Below, piece after piece: positions 1 to 8,520 of a DNA stretch of 64,000 nucleotides; positions within the stretch are counted from its first letter, which is position 1; each line of letters begins with the position of its first letter. This stretch comes from an uncultured Bacteroidales bacterium (GTDB lineage: Bacteria; Bacteroidota; Bacteroidia; Bacteroidales; Bacteroidaceae). The position numbers were made by a program, and so were the translations under genes. The notes below the pieces were generated by a model, which was given only the letters and a program-made list of their open reading frames with translations, did not search any database and was not told where the DNA came from. The stretch spans positions 8,381 through 72,380 of the forward strand of contig CADAZW010000003.1 in assembly GCA_902792555.1 (NCBI GenBank). Reading direction: 5' to 3'.

Positions 1-80
1 GCCATCAGCGGCAGGAGCAGCAGCGCCAAGGGCGACTCCTCAAAGATTCGTCCAAACGGAGACTTCAGGCTATCTGTCAC
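1..80 (-). CDS. Probable ComEC/Rec2 competence protein, N-terminal fragment
   Basis: A reading frame starts with GTG at 80 and runs off the left edge of the window. It overlaps the rpe stop by 11 bases. The 26 visible residues are a short polar stretch (VTDSLKSPFGRIFEE) followed by the start of a Leu-rich membrane segment. In many Bacteroidales a comEC-like gene follows rpe directly, which is the main reason for the call. ComEC forms the inner-membrane DNA channel in transformation. The fragment is too short to show any family motif, so the name is inferred from context. Confidence 0.45.
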   Translation of the reverse strand, partial: MTDSLKSPFGRIFEESPLALLLLPLM

Positions 81-726
81 CCTTGAGAATGTCTATCTCT
101 TTCTTTGGGTCGGCGGCCTTAAACACGGCACTGCCAGCCACCAGCACATCCACGCCAGCCTCCACAAGCATCTGTGCATTGTCGCGGCTCACCCCGCCGT
201 CTATTTCGATGAGGGTGTTGAGGTTGCGGCGGTCTATCATCTCGCGCAGGCGCTTCACCTTCTCCACGGTTTCGTCGATGAATTTCTGACCTGCGAAGCC
301 AGGATTGACACTCATAAGCATCACCACATCGGCTTCCTGCAGCACATCCTCCACCATACATACAGGAGTGCTGGGATTGAGGGTCACGCCAGACATCATG
401 CCCTCCTTGCGGATCTGGTTGAGCAGGCGATGGAGGTGGATGGTAGCCTCCTGGTGCACATTCATCACGCGGGCACCGAGGGCCTTGACCTGCGGCACGA
501 ACTTCTCAGGCTCCACAATCATGAGGTGGACGTCAAGGGGCTTCTCTGCCACGCGGGCCATGGCCTGCATCACAGGAAATCCGAATGAGATGTTGGGTAC
601 AAACACGCCATCCATCACGTCGAGGTGATACCAGTCACAATTGCTCTCGTTGAGCATACGGATGTCGCGCTCCAGATTGGCAAAGTCTGCCGAGAGCAGC
701 GACGGGGCGATAAGGGGTTTTCTCAT
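70..726 (-). CDS. rpe: Ribulose-phosphate 3-epimerase
   Basis: This 218-aa cytoplasmic TIM-barrel enzyme interconverts ribulose 5-phosphate and xylulose 5-phosphate in the pentose phosphate pathway. Family landmarks are in order: the N-terminal APSLLSADF strand, the metal and catalytic motif HLDVMDGVFVPNIS near residue 35, DVHLMI, the second catalytic Asp in EIDGGV near residue 175, and the phosphate-binding AGSAVF. The length is normal for the family. The start gives MRKPLIAPSLLSADF, as expected. Its stop overlaps the probable comEC start, so the two are likely cotranscribed. Confidence 0.97.
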   Translation of the reverse strand: MRKPLIAPSLLSADFANLERDIRMLNESNCDWYHLDVMDGVFVPNISFGFPVMQAMARVAEKPLDVHLMIVEPEKFVPQVKALGARVMNVHQEATIHLHRLLNQIRKEGMMSGVTLNPSTPVCMVEDVLQEADVVMLMSVNPGFAGQKFIDETVEKVKRLREMIDRRNLNTLIEIDGGVSRDNAQMLVEAGVDVLVAGSAVFKAADPKKEIDILKGDR

Positions 727-767
727 ATTGCGAATTATTAGTTATTCTCCAGTAACAATGTATTATT

Positions 768-823
768 GCCGCTTCGCGGCACGCAGATTTACGCAGATGA
801 AGCAGATTACGCAGATTTTTTCG
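768..823. repeat. GCCGC-TTC-GCGGC hairpin followed by a cgcagat-rich array, copy 1
   Basis: A perfect 5-bp stem hairpin (768-780) is followed by four spaced cgcagat/gcagatt words and a T run. The same unit, hairpin included, recurs at 3612-3664 with two or three differences. Read on the minus strand the hairpin contains GCGAAGC. It lies in the gap upstream of rpe and downstream of the peptidase gene. Confidence 0.75.
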
Positions 824-840
824 GAATCATAAAATTGGTC

Positions 841-1045
841 AACGTATGCAGCCGGACTTGGCTAACGTTTAACGGTTATTGGTTAACGGTTATTGGTTAA
901 CGGTTATTGGTTAACGTATGCAGCCGGACTTGGCTAACGTTTAACGGTTATTGGTTAACGGTTATTGGTTAACGGTTATTGGTTATTGGTTAACGGTTAT
1001 TGGTTAACGGTTATTGGTTATTGGTTAACGGTTATTGTTTTTCAG
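841..1045. repeat. 14-bp tandem array (aacggttattggtt) with 72-bp higher-order period
   Basis: About a dozen copies of the 14-bp unit aacggttattggtt, itself two 7-mers, fill this stretch, with occasional loss of one 7-mer. A larger unit beginning aacgtatgcagccggactt occurs at 841 and again at 913, exactly 72 bp apart. The array runs into the neighbouring peptidase gene and supplies its stop codon. Confidence 0.85.
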
Positions 1046-3232
1046 GTTGCGGATTAAGAAATCGCTGATGCGGGTGAAGAGGTGCATACGGGTGTTGCCG
1101 CCGTAGATGCTATGGTTGCGGTTGGTATAGAGCTGCATCTCAAACTGCTTGTCGCCCTGCACGAGTGCTTCGGTGTATTCGTAGGTGTTGCGCACATGCA
1201 CGTTGTCGTCGGCCAGGCCGTGGCAAATCAGCAGGTTGCCGTGGAGGTTACCGACGCGCGAGATGGCATTGTCGTCATAGCCGGAGTTCTCCTGCGGGGT
1301 GCGCATGTAGCGCTCGGTATAGACGCTGTCGTAGTAGCGCCAACTGGTGGGCGGAGCCACTGCCACGCCACACTTGAACACTCCCCTACCCTCGCTCATG
1401 CTCATCAGGGTATTGAAGCCGCCGTAGCTCCAGCCCCAAATGGCTATGTTATCCTTGTCGATATAGGGCTGCTGGCCGAGCCAGATGGCGGCCTCCACCT
1501 GATCTTTGCTCTCCTTCTGGCCCAGGTGCAGATAGGTGCACTTCTCAAAGTCGCGCCCGCGGCCGCCGGTGCCGCGGCCGTCAACGGCCACGCAGATAAT
1601 GCCCTGCGAGCAAAGGTAGGCCTCGTAGGCTGCGCCGGCACCGCTGCCGCCGATGTTCCAGCTGTCGCTGACCGACTGCGAGCCCGGGCCGCTGTACTGG
1701 TACATCACCACGGGGTACTGCTTGGAGGGGTCGAAGTCGGCAGGCTTGACCATCCATCCGTTGAGCTGCACGCCCTCGCTGGTCTGGAAGGTGAAGAGCT
1801 CCTTCCGCGGCATGTTGATGGTGGCGATATTCTCGCGGAGCTTCTTGTTGTCGAGGAGGGTCTTGAGCACCTTGCCGCCATTGTCGCGCAGAGTGGTTAT
1901 CTGGGGAGTGTTGATATTGCTGTAGACATTGACGAAATACTTCATCGATTTGCTGAAGGTGGCAGCGTTGGAGCCCGTCTCGGTGGAGAGCTTGCGTGTC
2001 TTGCCGCTGAGGTCGGAGGCGAAGATGGCCGTGCGCGTGGGGCTGCCGTCCTTGGCGCTATAGTAGAATGTCTTGCGCTCGGGGTCGGTGCCGTAGAAGT
2101 CGCACACCTCCATAGGCTGATTGGTGATCTGGCGGATGAGCTGGCCGGTGGTGGAGTACCAGTAGAGCTGGCTCTGCCCCGAGCGGTCGCTCTGCAGCAC
2201 GAAGTTGTTGCCGAAAAACTGCAGGTTTTCGTAGGCTTTCTCTTTCACATAGCAGTCGTCGGTCTCGCTGAGGATGAGCTTGCACACCGTGGAGCGCGCG
2301 TCGCCCATGTAGATGCTCATCCTGCTCTGGTGGCGGTTGAGGGTGACGATGGCCAGCTGGTCGGGCGTGTCGGTAAACTTGATGCGGGGAATATAGCCGT
2401 CGCTGTCCAGGGGCAGTGCCATCTGGCGGGTGACGTGGCTCTTGATGTCATAGGTCAGCACCTTGACCTTGCTGTTCTGCTCACCTGCCACGGGATACTT
2501 GTAGCAGTAGTCGTGGGGGTAGGCGTCATTGTCCTTCAGCTCGGGGCTCAGGCCCTTGAACATCTGCATCTCATACATGGGCACCTCGCTCTCGTCGAAG
2601 CGCACCCACGCCAGCATCTTGCCATCGGCGCTGAAGTCGAAGGCGCGGCTGTAGCTGAACTCCTCCTCATACACCCAGTCGGGGATGCCGTTCAGCACAT
2701 AGTTAAACTTGCCGTCCTCGGTTATCTGGCTCTCGCTGTTGCCGAAGAGCAGCTTGACCAGGAAGAGGTTGTTGTCCCTCACGAAGGCCACCTGGTTGCC
2801 GTCGGGCGAGAAGAGTGGCTCCTGCTGGGGCCCGCCCTTGGAGAGGGGCTCCACGGTATTGTTGGCCACGGTATATACATAGTACTCGGCCTTCTTGGAG
2901 TGGCGGTAGATGGCCTTGGGGTTGGTCTGGAGGAGTATGCGGCTCTCGTCGGGGGCGAAGGTATAGTCGCTGAAGCCCTGCAGCTTGGTGCCCTTGGCGG
3001 TGGAGAGGTCGAGGATGGTGCCCACCTCCTCGCCGGTCTTAAAGGAGTAGCGTACAATCTTATTGCCGCGTGCGCGGGCGTAGGTCACGCCATCGTTGAG
3101 CGGCCTCACCCCATACAGCTGTTCAGCATAAAACACGCCGCCCATGGCGGTCTTCAGGTCAATGTCCTTGCCGGCCCACGCCGCGGTGCCGACCATCAGC
3201 AGCGATACAATCGCAACAAAAATCTTCTTCAT
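1025..3232 (-). CDS. Secreted S9B dipeptidyl peptidase (DPP-IV-like)
   Basis: This 735-aa exported serine peptidase probably removes N-terminal dipeptides (X-Pro or similar) from peptides in the periplasm or at the cell surface. A signal peptide (MKKIFVAIVSLLMVGTAAWA) precedes an eight-bladed propeller domain of about 450 residues. That domain carries the double-Glu substrate N-terminus motif in DWVYEEEF. The C-terminal alpha/beta hydrolase has the nucleophile in GWSYGGF (about Ser602), the Asp in LADDNVH (about 675) and the His in NRNHSIYGG (about 707). Length and motif order match the S9B family. The last residues (NNNR) and the TAA stop are encoded where the 14-bp repeat array begins, so the extreme C-terminus may have been rewritten by repeat growth. 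Confidence 0.93.
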   Translation of the reverse strand: MKKIFVAIVSLLMVGTAAWAGKDIDLKTAMGGVFYAEQLYGVRPLNDGVTYARARGNKIVRYSFKTGEEVGTILDLSTAKGTKLQGFSDYTFAPDESRILLQTNPKAIYRHSKKAEYYVYTVANNTVEPLSKGGPQQEPLFSPDGNQVAFVRDNNLFLVKLLFGNSESQITEDGKFNYVLNGIPDWVYEEEFSYSRAFDFSADGKMLAWVRFDESEVPMYEMQMFKGLSPELKDNDAYPHDYCYKYPVAGEQNSKVKVLTYDIKSHVTRQMALPLDSDGYIPRIKFTDTPDQLAIVTLNRHQSRMSIYMGDARSTVCKLILSETDDCYVKEKAYENLQFFGNNFVLQSDRSGQSQLYWYSTTGQLIRQITNQPMEVCDFYGTDPERKTFYYSAKDGSPTRTAIFASDLSGKTRKLSTETGSNAATFSKSMKYFVNVYSNINTPQITTLRDNGGKVLKTLLDNKKLRENIATINMPRKELFTFQTSEGVQLNGWMVKPADFDPSKQYPVVMYQYSGPGSQSVSDSWNIGGSGAGAAYEAYLCSQGIICVAVDGRGTGGRGRDFEKCTYLHLGQKESKDQVEAAIWLGQQPYIDKDNIAIWGWSYGGFNTLMSMSEGRGVFKCGVAVAPPTSWRYYDSVYTERYMRTPQENSGYDDNAISRVGNLHGNLLICHGLADDNVHVRNTYEYTEALVQGDKQFEMQLYTNRNHSIYGGNTRMHLFTRISDFLIRNLKNNNR

Positions 3233-3270
3233 TATATTACTGTGTTTTTTATGTTATTTCCTTTGTGCTA

Positions 3271-3278
3271 CAAAGTTA
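3271..3278 (-). promoter_or_regulatory. Bacteroidetes -7 box (TAACTTTG) for the S9 peptidase
   Basis: The minus-strand sequence TAACTTTG fits TAnnTTTG and lies about 40 bp upstream of the start codon. No clear TTTG -33 element is seen at the expected distance. Confidence 0.5.
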
Positions 3279-3295
3279 CGGAAAAACGGGGATAA

Positions 3296-3328
3296 TTTGA
3301 AATTTGAAGTTTGAAATTTGAAATTTAG
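3296..3328. repeat. 7-bp array (gaaattt)
   Basis: Four imperfect copies of gaaattt are followed by the recurring tail agcaagccgttggacaagg. The same array and tail occur at 8516-8550, and the array alone at 8353-8382, 3882-3895 and in reverse at 13224-13242. Confidence 0.7.
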
Positions 3329-3464
3329 CAAGCCGTTGGACAAGGATTCATATAATTCGCAGTTGTTTTTTAAAAATGAATTACTCATGAATTATCATAA
3401 ATTCTTTAAGATCTTGCCAGAAAGGCCAACTGGAGTTACTCTCATACGCCCTCCCCCCAGAGTA

Positions 3465-3611
3465 CAAAATTCTCAATTCTTCTAAACAAAATTCTCAATT
3501 CTCCCAAACAAAATTCTCAATTCTACCAAACAAAATTCTCAATTCTACCAAACAAAATTCTCAATTCTTCTAAACAAAATTCTCAAAAGTCACTTGCAAA
3601 ATTCTCAATAA
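3465..3611. repeat. 22-bp tandem array (caaaattctcaattctnccaaa)
   Basis: Six copies of a 22-bp unit begin at 3465, 3487, 3509, 3531, 3553 and 3575, followed by a partial one at 3597. Only the middle trinucleotide (tct, ccc, acc) varies between the first five. The spacing is exact. No spacer-like unique sequence lies between units, so it is not a CRISPR array. Confidence 0.9.
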
Positions 3612-3664
3612 GCCGCTTCGCGGCACGCAGATTTACGCAGAGGAAGCAGATTACGCAGACTTTT
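3612..3664. repeat. GCCGC-TTC-GCGGC hairpin with cgcagat-rich array, copy 2
   Basis: A second copy of the unit at 768-823, in the same orientation, abuts the last 22-bp repeat. The hairpin (3612-3624) is identical to that at 768-780. Confidence 0.75.
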
Positions 3665-3672
3665 TCGTGAAA

Positions 3673-3790
3673 TTGCCGCTGCGCTCTCGCAGCTTTTTAT
3701 GCCAGACCGCGCCGATGGCGCGACCACTGGCAAGCTGCTCGCTTAGGAGAGCATTGCTCAAAAGCAATTTCTCGCGATGCCTTCGGCATT
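3673..3790 (-). repeat. Hairpin element with ATGCC-GAA-GGCAT end (diverged copy)
   Basis: On the minus strand this begins with the palindrome atgccgaaggcat (3777-3789) followed by cgcgag. It ends with gcgagagcgcagcggcaa, the same two ends as the copies at 8408-8517, 8769-8851 and inside hemW. The interior differs and contains other short inverted repeats. The right-end hairpin is altered (gcgcagc in place of gcgaagc). Confidence 0.6.
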
Positions 3791-3906
3791 CGTATAATTC
3801 GTAGTCTTCTTATCTCACACAGATTTCACAGATTTCACAGATTTCTTTTTCAAGAATTAGAGAATTAAAGAATTTTTTTTGAAATTTGAAATTTAGCCAA
3901 GTCCGG
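3777..3906. repeat. Composite intergenic repeat, copy a
   Basis: Modules run in fixed order: the palindrome atgccttcggcat, cgtataattcgtag, a 9-bp array (cagatttca three times), an 8-bp array (agaattag-like three times), an A/T run, gaaattt twice, and agccaagtccgg. The reverse complement is almost identical to 13215-13346, with about four differences over about 130 bp by eye. A partial second pass follows at 3918-4018. Confidence 0.85.
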
Positions 3907-4041
3907 AGGAAGACAATCAAGAATTAGAGAATTTCGTATAATTCGTAGTCTTCTTTTTCTCACACAGATTTCACAGATTTCACAGATTATTCGTAAAATT
4001 AGTATAATTCGTAGTTTCTTGAACACTGCAATAGACACAAT

Positions 4042-4069
4042 CAGAGCCCAGCCGAGGGGCTGGGCTCTG
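4042..4069 (-). terminator. 12-bp stem hairpin downstream of the 1353-aa protein gene
   Basis: cagagcccagcc and ggctgggctctg form a perfect stem around a 4-base loop, about 95 bp beyond the stop at 4163. There is no T run, so a terminator or mRNA 3'-end stabiliser is inferred from position only. Confidence 0.45.
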
Positions 4070-4102
4070 CAATTGTATGCTACAGTTGCTAGTCAACCGT
4101 CA

Positions 4103-4160
4103 AAAGATTGAAAAATGGAAGAAGAACTTCAATTCTTCAGTTCTTAAATTCTTCAATTCT
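4103..4160. repeat. 8-bp array (attcttca-like) abutting a stop codon
   Basis: Imperfect copies of an 8-mer (cttcaatt, cttcagtt, cttaaatt, cttcaatt) end two bases before the TAA of the 4163-8224 gene. The reverse-complement word gaagaatt forms the array behind the ABC transporter gene at 38465-38510. Confidence 0.6.
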
Positions 4161-4162
4161 AA

Positions 4163-7100
4163 TTAGTTTCCTTTGCGGACGTTCTTGACGATGTAGTTGA
4201 CCACGGGGAATTCCTGGTCGCCGACCTTGACGGTGTAGCGGCACATGTTCCAGTCGAACATCGGCACGTCGCCGAGCCTTCTGGGCAGCGGCAGGCAGCC
4301 GGTCACCTTGGTGCCGGAGCCGGTGTTGTAGATGGTGCTCCAGCTGTGGGAGTAGCCAGCACCGAAGCCGGCCTTGACGGTGGTGCCGAGGGTACCGGCG
4401 AAGCCCACGAGCTTCATGTCGAAGCCGAAGGTGTTCTTGGTGGTGTTGGCGGTTTCGTCGCTCACCTCTATGGAGAAGTACTTGGTGCCGTCGGAGCCGG
4501 TGGTGGAGTACATATTCTGGTCATCGTTGCTCCAAAGGATTCCTCCTGTTGACTTCACCTGTGCGGGGTTGCTCATGTAGCTGAGCGGGTTGCCGGGCTC
4601 GTTCTTGAATACCTCGCGGAGGTCGGGTATGTCCTTGCGGTCGCCGCGCAGCAGCATATAGTCAGCCTCGCTGAGCTCGAGGTCTCGCGGATAGGTCGGC
4701 ACGCCGCAGACAAGGGTGGTGCCCACCTCATCGGGGTCGGTGCTGTCAACGCAGCGGTAGGTGTAGAGCCATACGGGCGTCATGGTGAGACCCACCTTGT
4801 TGTCGCGGCCGGCAGTGCAGCCCGACTCATAGGTCCAGGTGTCGGTCTTGGCTACGCTGTTCTCCCAGTCCCAGTTGAGGTTGGTCTCAAACTCGAAGCC
4901 GACCTTGCCTATCTCCACGCCGAAGACAGAAACCTTGGCCTCGTGCTCCAAGCCGAAGATGAGGGAGGCGGAGGTGCTGTTGGTGTTCTCCTTGCCGGTG
5001 GTGGTGGAGGTCCACTTGGTCCACTCGGTAGTGGGGCCTACGTCGCCGTAAACATACTCCTCGCCGGCATTGGGGTAGCCCTCGGGCACCTTTGCCCAGT
5101 AGGGAGCGGCAGCGAGGGCGAACTTGATGCGCGGCTCGCTCATCGTGGCCTGGCAAGACTCAAACTTGTAGCGGCGTACATCCAGGTCGCTGTAGGACGT
5201 AGCACAGAAAGCAGGGAAATAGGCGGGGACTCTATAGCGTATATCAGAAACAGTAGTAGTATATGTACCCATCTCCCACGAAAGATATGCAGGATATGCC
5301 TTACGCACCATTGTTCCATTAGACTGTACTGGCGTCAGCAGATTAGCACATACTGACGATTGTATGTAAGAGATCCACTTACGGGTACCAAACATACTGG
5401 GGATCCCGCCAAAATTACTCGCATAGTCTCCAAGGTAAGCCAGTTGCTCATATCCGTCGGGCAGGTCAGCGGAGAAGCGCCCTACGCCCACACAGTCGCT
5501 AGGAATGACGGCATCGATGGTTTGGTTGTTAAGCTCACCCTCTATTCTTACGGGCACAAACTGGTTGTCGTCACCCAGACGATAGAGTCCGTTGTGCAGC
5601 AGCACGTCGGGGCGCTCGCCCAATCCGCGGGTGTGAACCACGGCAAGTGTGCTGTTGGGATAGTTGTTCATTCTTATGTAGCTGTCTGATGTGAGTTGTA
5701 ACTTTCTTACTTCAGAACTCTGCTCGTCCAGCTTATAGGTCTGATTGAGCATGCTGTTAGACCCTCTGTCCAGTACATAGAATGTGGATTTCAGCGTCTG
5801 TGCAAAGGGCACTGCCAGGCATAGCACGCTGTTGCCTGTGTTGGCAATGTCGCCAAACTTGATGTCGAGGAACGAGGAGATGCCGTCCTTTGCCACGGGC
5901 AGTGTGGCAGCATAGGTGGCAGCGGCATCAATGTCGGGATTTTGGGTGTCGTCCATCTTGCTCACGTCGTCCATCAGCACGCGCACACTAATCTGATTGT
6001 TGTGCTGATAGATGAAGCCGAGGTCAGTATAGCCGTTCTCATCGAGGTCACCCACGCAGGCACGCACGCAGTCGGTGGGGAAGGTGCGCTGGGCCAGCAC
6101 AGTGGTGTAGTCGGTGCCGTCGAGCACCATCCACTTGCCGCAGAAGCCCACCACGATGTCGTCAGTGCCATCCTGGTTGAAATCGGCACAGAGCAGGTTC
6201 AGACGCTTCATATAGAACTCATTAGGGGAATATAGGCCTCCTATATTATCTAATTGTCCACCACTTTCTGAATATTGTTTCTCGCTGCCATACACCTCCA
6301 CCATGGTATAAGTGCCTGGCAGGGTGATGGTGCGCTGCAGGGCAAAGCCCTGCTCCTGGTTGCCGTACTCCTGCAAGATGAGCGAGCCCGGGCGATTCTC
6401 TATATCACGGGCTGACCACTGATTTTTTTTGTCTTTCCAAGAATTGTCAACCTCGGGGTCGCGCACACTCTGGTCGAAGGTCACCTTCAGAGTGTGGTAG
6501 GTGCCGTCAGCCATCTTCTGCGCACACATCTTCTTCAGGCGGGTGATGTTGAGGAACTTCCCTGCGTCATCCTTCGCCCAGCTGTCGGCGGGAGCCATCT
6601 GCGCGAACTGTGTGTCGTCATAACGGTAGATACCATTGTTTCGGTTCGCAAAGTTCTGGTCATAGGCAAAACGCTGTCCCTTGATGTCGGCGAAAATCCA
6701 CTTCATGGAGTTATCGACGGTGTAGTATGCTCCGTAGGGTGTGCCGGTGTAGGGGTTAACCTCTCCGGTGAAGGGGTTGGTCTGTGGCTCCTCGCCGCCG
6801 TCATCCGTTACGAAGGCGGGGCTCTTGGCGCCCGTGCCTACAGAGAGCTTGTCAATCATGTTGGCATAGGAGCTGGGAGCGGGGCGCACGCCGCGCACAT
6901 GCACAGCGGCATAGCTGGGCAGGCCCTCGGGGGTGATGGTGCCGGCATTGCTGCCGTTGACTATCTTCATAAACAGAGCCTTGCGGTTCTCGCGTGTGTC
7001 GGTGAGCACATATCCGCTGTTGGTGTCGGTCACCTTGCCGTCCTCGCCGATGTATCCCTTGGGAGTGATGCGCAGCTGCAGCGAGTCGGGGAGGGCTGTG

Positions 7101-8224
7101 CGCTTCTCGCGGAACGACTCGCGGTCGCCGGAGCGCTTCATCTTGTCACCCACCACGGCATAGCCGCCCAGGTTGCGCACCACCTCGTCGAGCTCGGTCA
7201 GCGTAGGCAGGCTCCAGCCCTCGGGCAGGGCGTTGCGGGCAGCGGCGTAGGTGTAGTAGATGTCGTCGTCATCGTCGCCGGCCACCATGGCCATGGAGGT
7301 GGACTCCTTGTTCTGCACGGCGTTAGCCCAGTCGGCGTCCTCGTCCTCATAGAAGAAGCTGACGTTGTTCAGCTTGTTCATGGCGCGCAGGTCCTCGGCC
7401 ATCCAGAGGAGGCCGCCGGCCTCGATGATGGGATAGTTGTTGCCGCTGACGTCCTTGCAGGGGAAGAAATAGAATGGTACGCTGTGGGTGCGCTCGGGTG
7501 CGTTGACCACGATGGTGGTCATCTCGCCGCTCTTGCCCTCGAAGCGGAGCACGTCGCCCTCATGGAAGTCCATGATGACCACGTTGGCAGGCAGGCTGGG
7601 CTCGGCGTCCTCGCCGGCGTCAGCCTGCGGGAAGGCAGCGCCCCACTGGGCAGCACCGCCCAGGGCTATCTGGCCTCCGAGGCCGACGCCCTCGCCGCCG
7701 CATATCCAGCGGGTGCTGGAGTTGATGCCCTGGCCCTTGACATTGACAATGTAGATGCCAGCCATCTGGGAGGGGATGAACACCTTGTTGCGGCCCTGCT
7801 CGGCCTGCACGGTCTGCTGGTCGATGAGAAGGCCGCCGGCGGTGTAGATGCTCACGCGCACGGGGCCTGCCGTCTTGGCATCGAAGAGCAGTGTGCCGTC
7901 GGCGAGCGACGGGTTGGGAGTGAGGATGGGCTCAGCGATGCCGGCGTCAAGGGCTCCGCCGATGGCCGTGGGGTCATCGTCGTCGAAGTTCTTGGCGAGC
8001 AGCAGGATATCGGTGCCGCTGAGGGTGACGGGCTCAATGTCGGGGTACGACAGGTTGGTCACGGTCACGCTCTCCACCGTGGTAGCCTCGCCGTCGGGGG
8101 CGAAGGTGATGTAGATGGGGGCAGACTCGGAGTCGTCTGCCGCAGCGCTCTGCGCCCGCAGGCTGCAAGGCAGCAGCAGGGCAGCCAGGGCTGCAAGAAG
8201 GGTAAGAGTAAATCTAAACTTCAT
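4163..8224 (-). CDS. Large secreted multidomain protein: sorting-tail-like module, FISUMP-like and FG-GAP-like regions, beta-rich C-terminus
   Basis: This 1353-aa exported protein has no assigned function. A signal peptide (residues 1-24, ending SLRAQ) is followed near residues 115-165 by a module resembling a T9SS type A sorting domain (VRVSIYTAGGLLIDQ then MAGIYIVNV). That module normally sits at the C-terminus. Residues 255-447 look like a FISUMP (Fibrobacter major paralogous) domain: WMAEDLR, TYAAARNALPEGWSLPT, then a HVRGVRP end. About 675-760 holds two calcium-loop FG-GAP/VCBS-like repeats (DFNQDGTDDIVVG, DLDENGYTDLGF). From about 1070 to the end the sequence is Ser/Thr-rich with alternating polar and hydrophobic residues (AKVSVFGVEIGKVGFEFE), suggesting long beta strands. 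The start at 8224 is supported by the signal peptide and a -7 box. Surface or extracellular adhesion or carbohydrate binding is a guess. Confidence 0.75.
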   Translation of the reverse strand: MKFRFTLTLLAALAALLLPCSLRAQSAAADDSESAPIYITFAPDGEATTVESVTVTNLSYPDIEPVTLSGTDILLLAKNFDDDDPTAIGGALDAGIAEPILTPNPSLADGTLLFDAKTAGPVRVSIYTAGGLLIDQQTVQAEQGRNKVFIPSQMAGIYIVNVKGQGINSSTRWICGGEGVGLGGQIALGGAAQWGAAFPQADAGEDAEPSLPANVVIMDFHEGDVLRFEGKSGEMTTIVVNAPERTHSVPFYFFPCKDVSGNNYPIIEAGGLLWMAEDLRAMNKLNNVSFFYEDEDADWANAVQNKESTSMAMVAGDDDDDIYYTYAAARNALPEGWSLPTLTELDEVVRNLGGYAVVGDKMKRSGDRESFREKRTALPDSLQLRITPKGYIGEDGKVTDTNSGYVLTDTRENRKALFMKIVNGSNAGTITPEGLPSYAAVHVRGVRPAPSSYANMIDKLSVGTGAKSPAFVTDDGGEEPQTNPFTGEVNPYTGTPYGAYYTVDNSMKWIFADIKGQRFAYDQNFANRNNGIYRYDDTQFAQMAPADSWAKDDAGKFLNITRLKKMCAQKMADGTYHTLKVTFDQSVRDPEVDNSWKDKKNQWSARDIENRPGSLILQEYGNQEQGFALQRTITLPGTYTMVEVYGSEKQYSESGGQLDNIGGLYSPNEFYMKRLNLLCADFNQDGTDDIVVGFCGKWMVLDGTDYTTVLAQRTFPTDCVRACVGDLDENGYTDLGFIYQHNNQISVRVLMDDVSKMDDTQNPDIDAAATYAATLPVAKDGISSFLDIKFGDIANTGNSVLCLAVPFAQTLKSTFYVLDRGSNSMLNQTYKLDEQSSEVRKLQLTSDSYIRMNNYPNSTLAVVHTRGLGERPDVLLHNGLYRLGDDNQFVPVRIEGELNNQTIDAVIPSDCVGVGRFSADLPDGYEQLAYLGDYASNFGGIPSMFGTRKWISYIQSSVCANLLTPVQSNGTMVRKAYPAYLSWEMGTYTTTVSDIRYRVPAYFPAFCATSYSDLDVRRYKFESCQATMSEPRIKFALAAAPYWAKVPEGYPNAGEEYVYGDVGPTTEWTKWTSTTTGKENTNSTSASLIFGLEHEAKVSVFGVEIGKVGFEFETNLNWDWENSVAKTDTWTYESGCTAGRDNKVGLTMTPVWLYTYRCVDSTDPDEVGTTLVCGVPTYPRDLELSEADYMLLRGDRKDIPDLREVFKNEPGNPLSYMSNPAQVKSTGGILWSNDDQNMYSTTGSDGTKYFSIEVSDETANTTKNTFGFDMKLVGFAGTLGTTVKAGFGAGYSHSWSTIYNTGSGTKVTGCLPLPRRLGDVPMFDWNMCRYTVKVGDQEFPVVNYIVKNVRKGN

Positions 8225-8262
8225 AGTCTTATTGGTTAGAAATTAATAATTGCATACTTTTG

Positions 8263-8270
8263 CAAAATTA
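8263..8270 (-). promoter_or_regulatory. -7 box (TAATTTTG) for the 1353-aa protein gene
   Basis: The minus strand reads TAATTTTG about 40 bp upstream of the start codon at 8224, matching TAnnTTTG. No convincing -33 TTTG is seen. Confidence 0.5.
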
Positions 8271-8352
8271 CACATTTACTCCGAAAAAAAAAGAAAACGC
8301 AATGCTTTTTTCTGCAAGAAATACTAAATAAAGGTATTAATATTCAATTTGT

Positions 8353-8520
8353 TTGAAATTTGAAATTTGAAATTTGAAATTTAACCAAGTCCGGCTGTGG
8401 GCACTGAATGCCGAAGGCATCGCGAAGACTTTGTTGAGCAATGCTCTCTTTGAGCGAAGGCTCTGTCAGTGGTCGGCGAAGCCGGGCTGACAAATAAGAG
8501 CCTGAGAGCGAAGCGGCAAA
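8353..8520 (+). repeat. gaaattt array, ccaagtccgg link and GCGAAGC hairpin element, forward copy
   Basis: gaaattt is repeated four times, then aaccaagtccggctgtgg, then the hairpin element. The element begins with the palindrome atgccgaaggcat (8408-8420) and has an internal hairpin around gcgaagc (8476-8482). It ends gagagcgaagcggcaa with a second gcgaagc (8508-8514). An inverted copy lies at 8769-8884, sharing the link sequence, both ends and the internal hairpin. Confidence 0.8.

Noticed and set aside
841..1045. Possible CRISPR array (also considered at 3465-3611 and 48660-48862)
   Set aside because: Units are contiguous with no unique spacers of constant length, and no cas genes are present.
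1082..3295. A 737-aa open frame opposite the S9 peptidase, and similar long antisense frames at 6494-8239, 9701-10930, 44353-45885, 46427-48238 and 56739-58610
   Set aside because: These lie antisense to clear genes in GC-rich DNA, are rich in Val/Ala/His/Gly, and show no family motifs; they arise from codon usage on the other strand.
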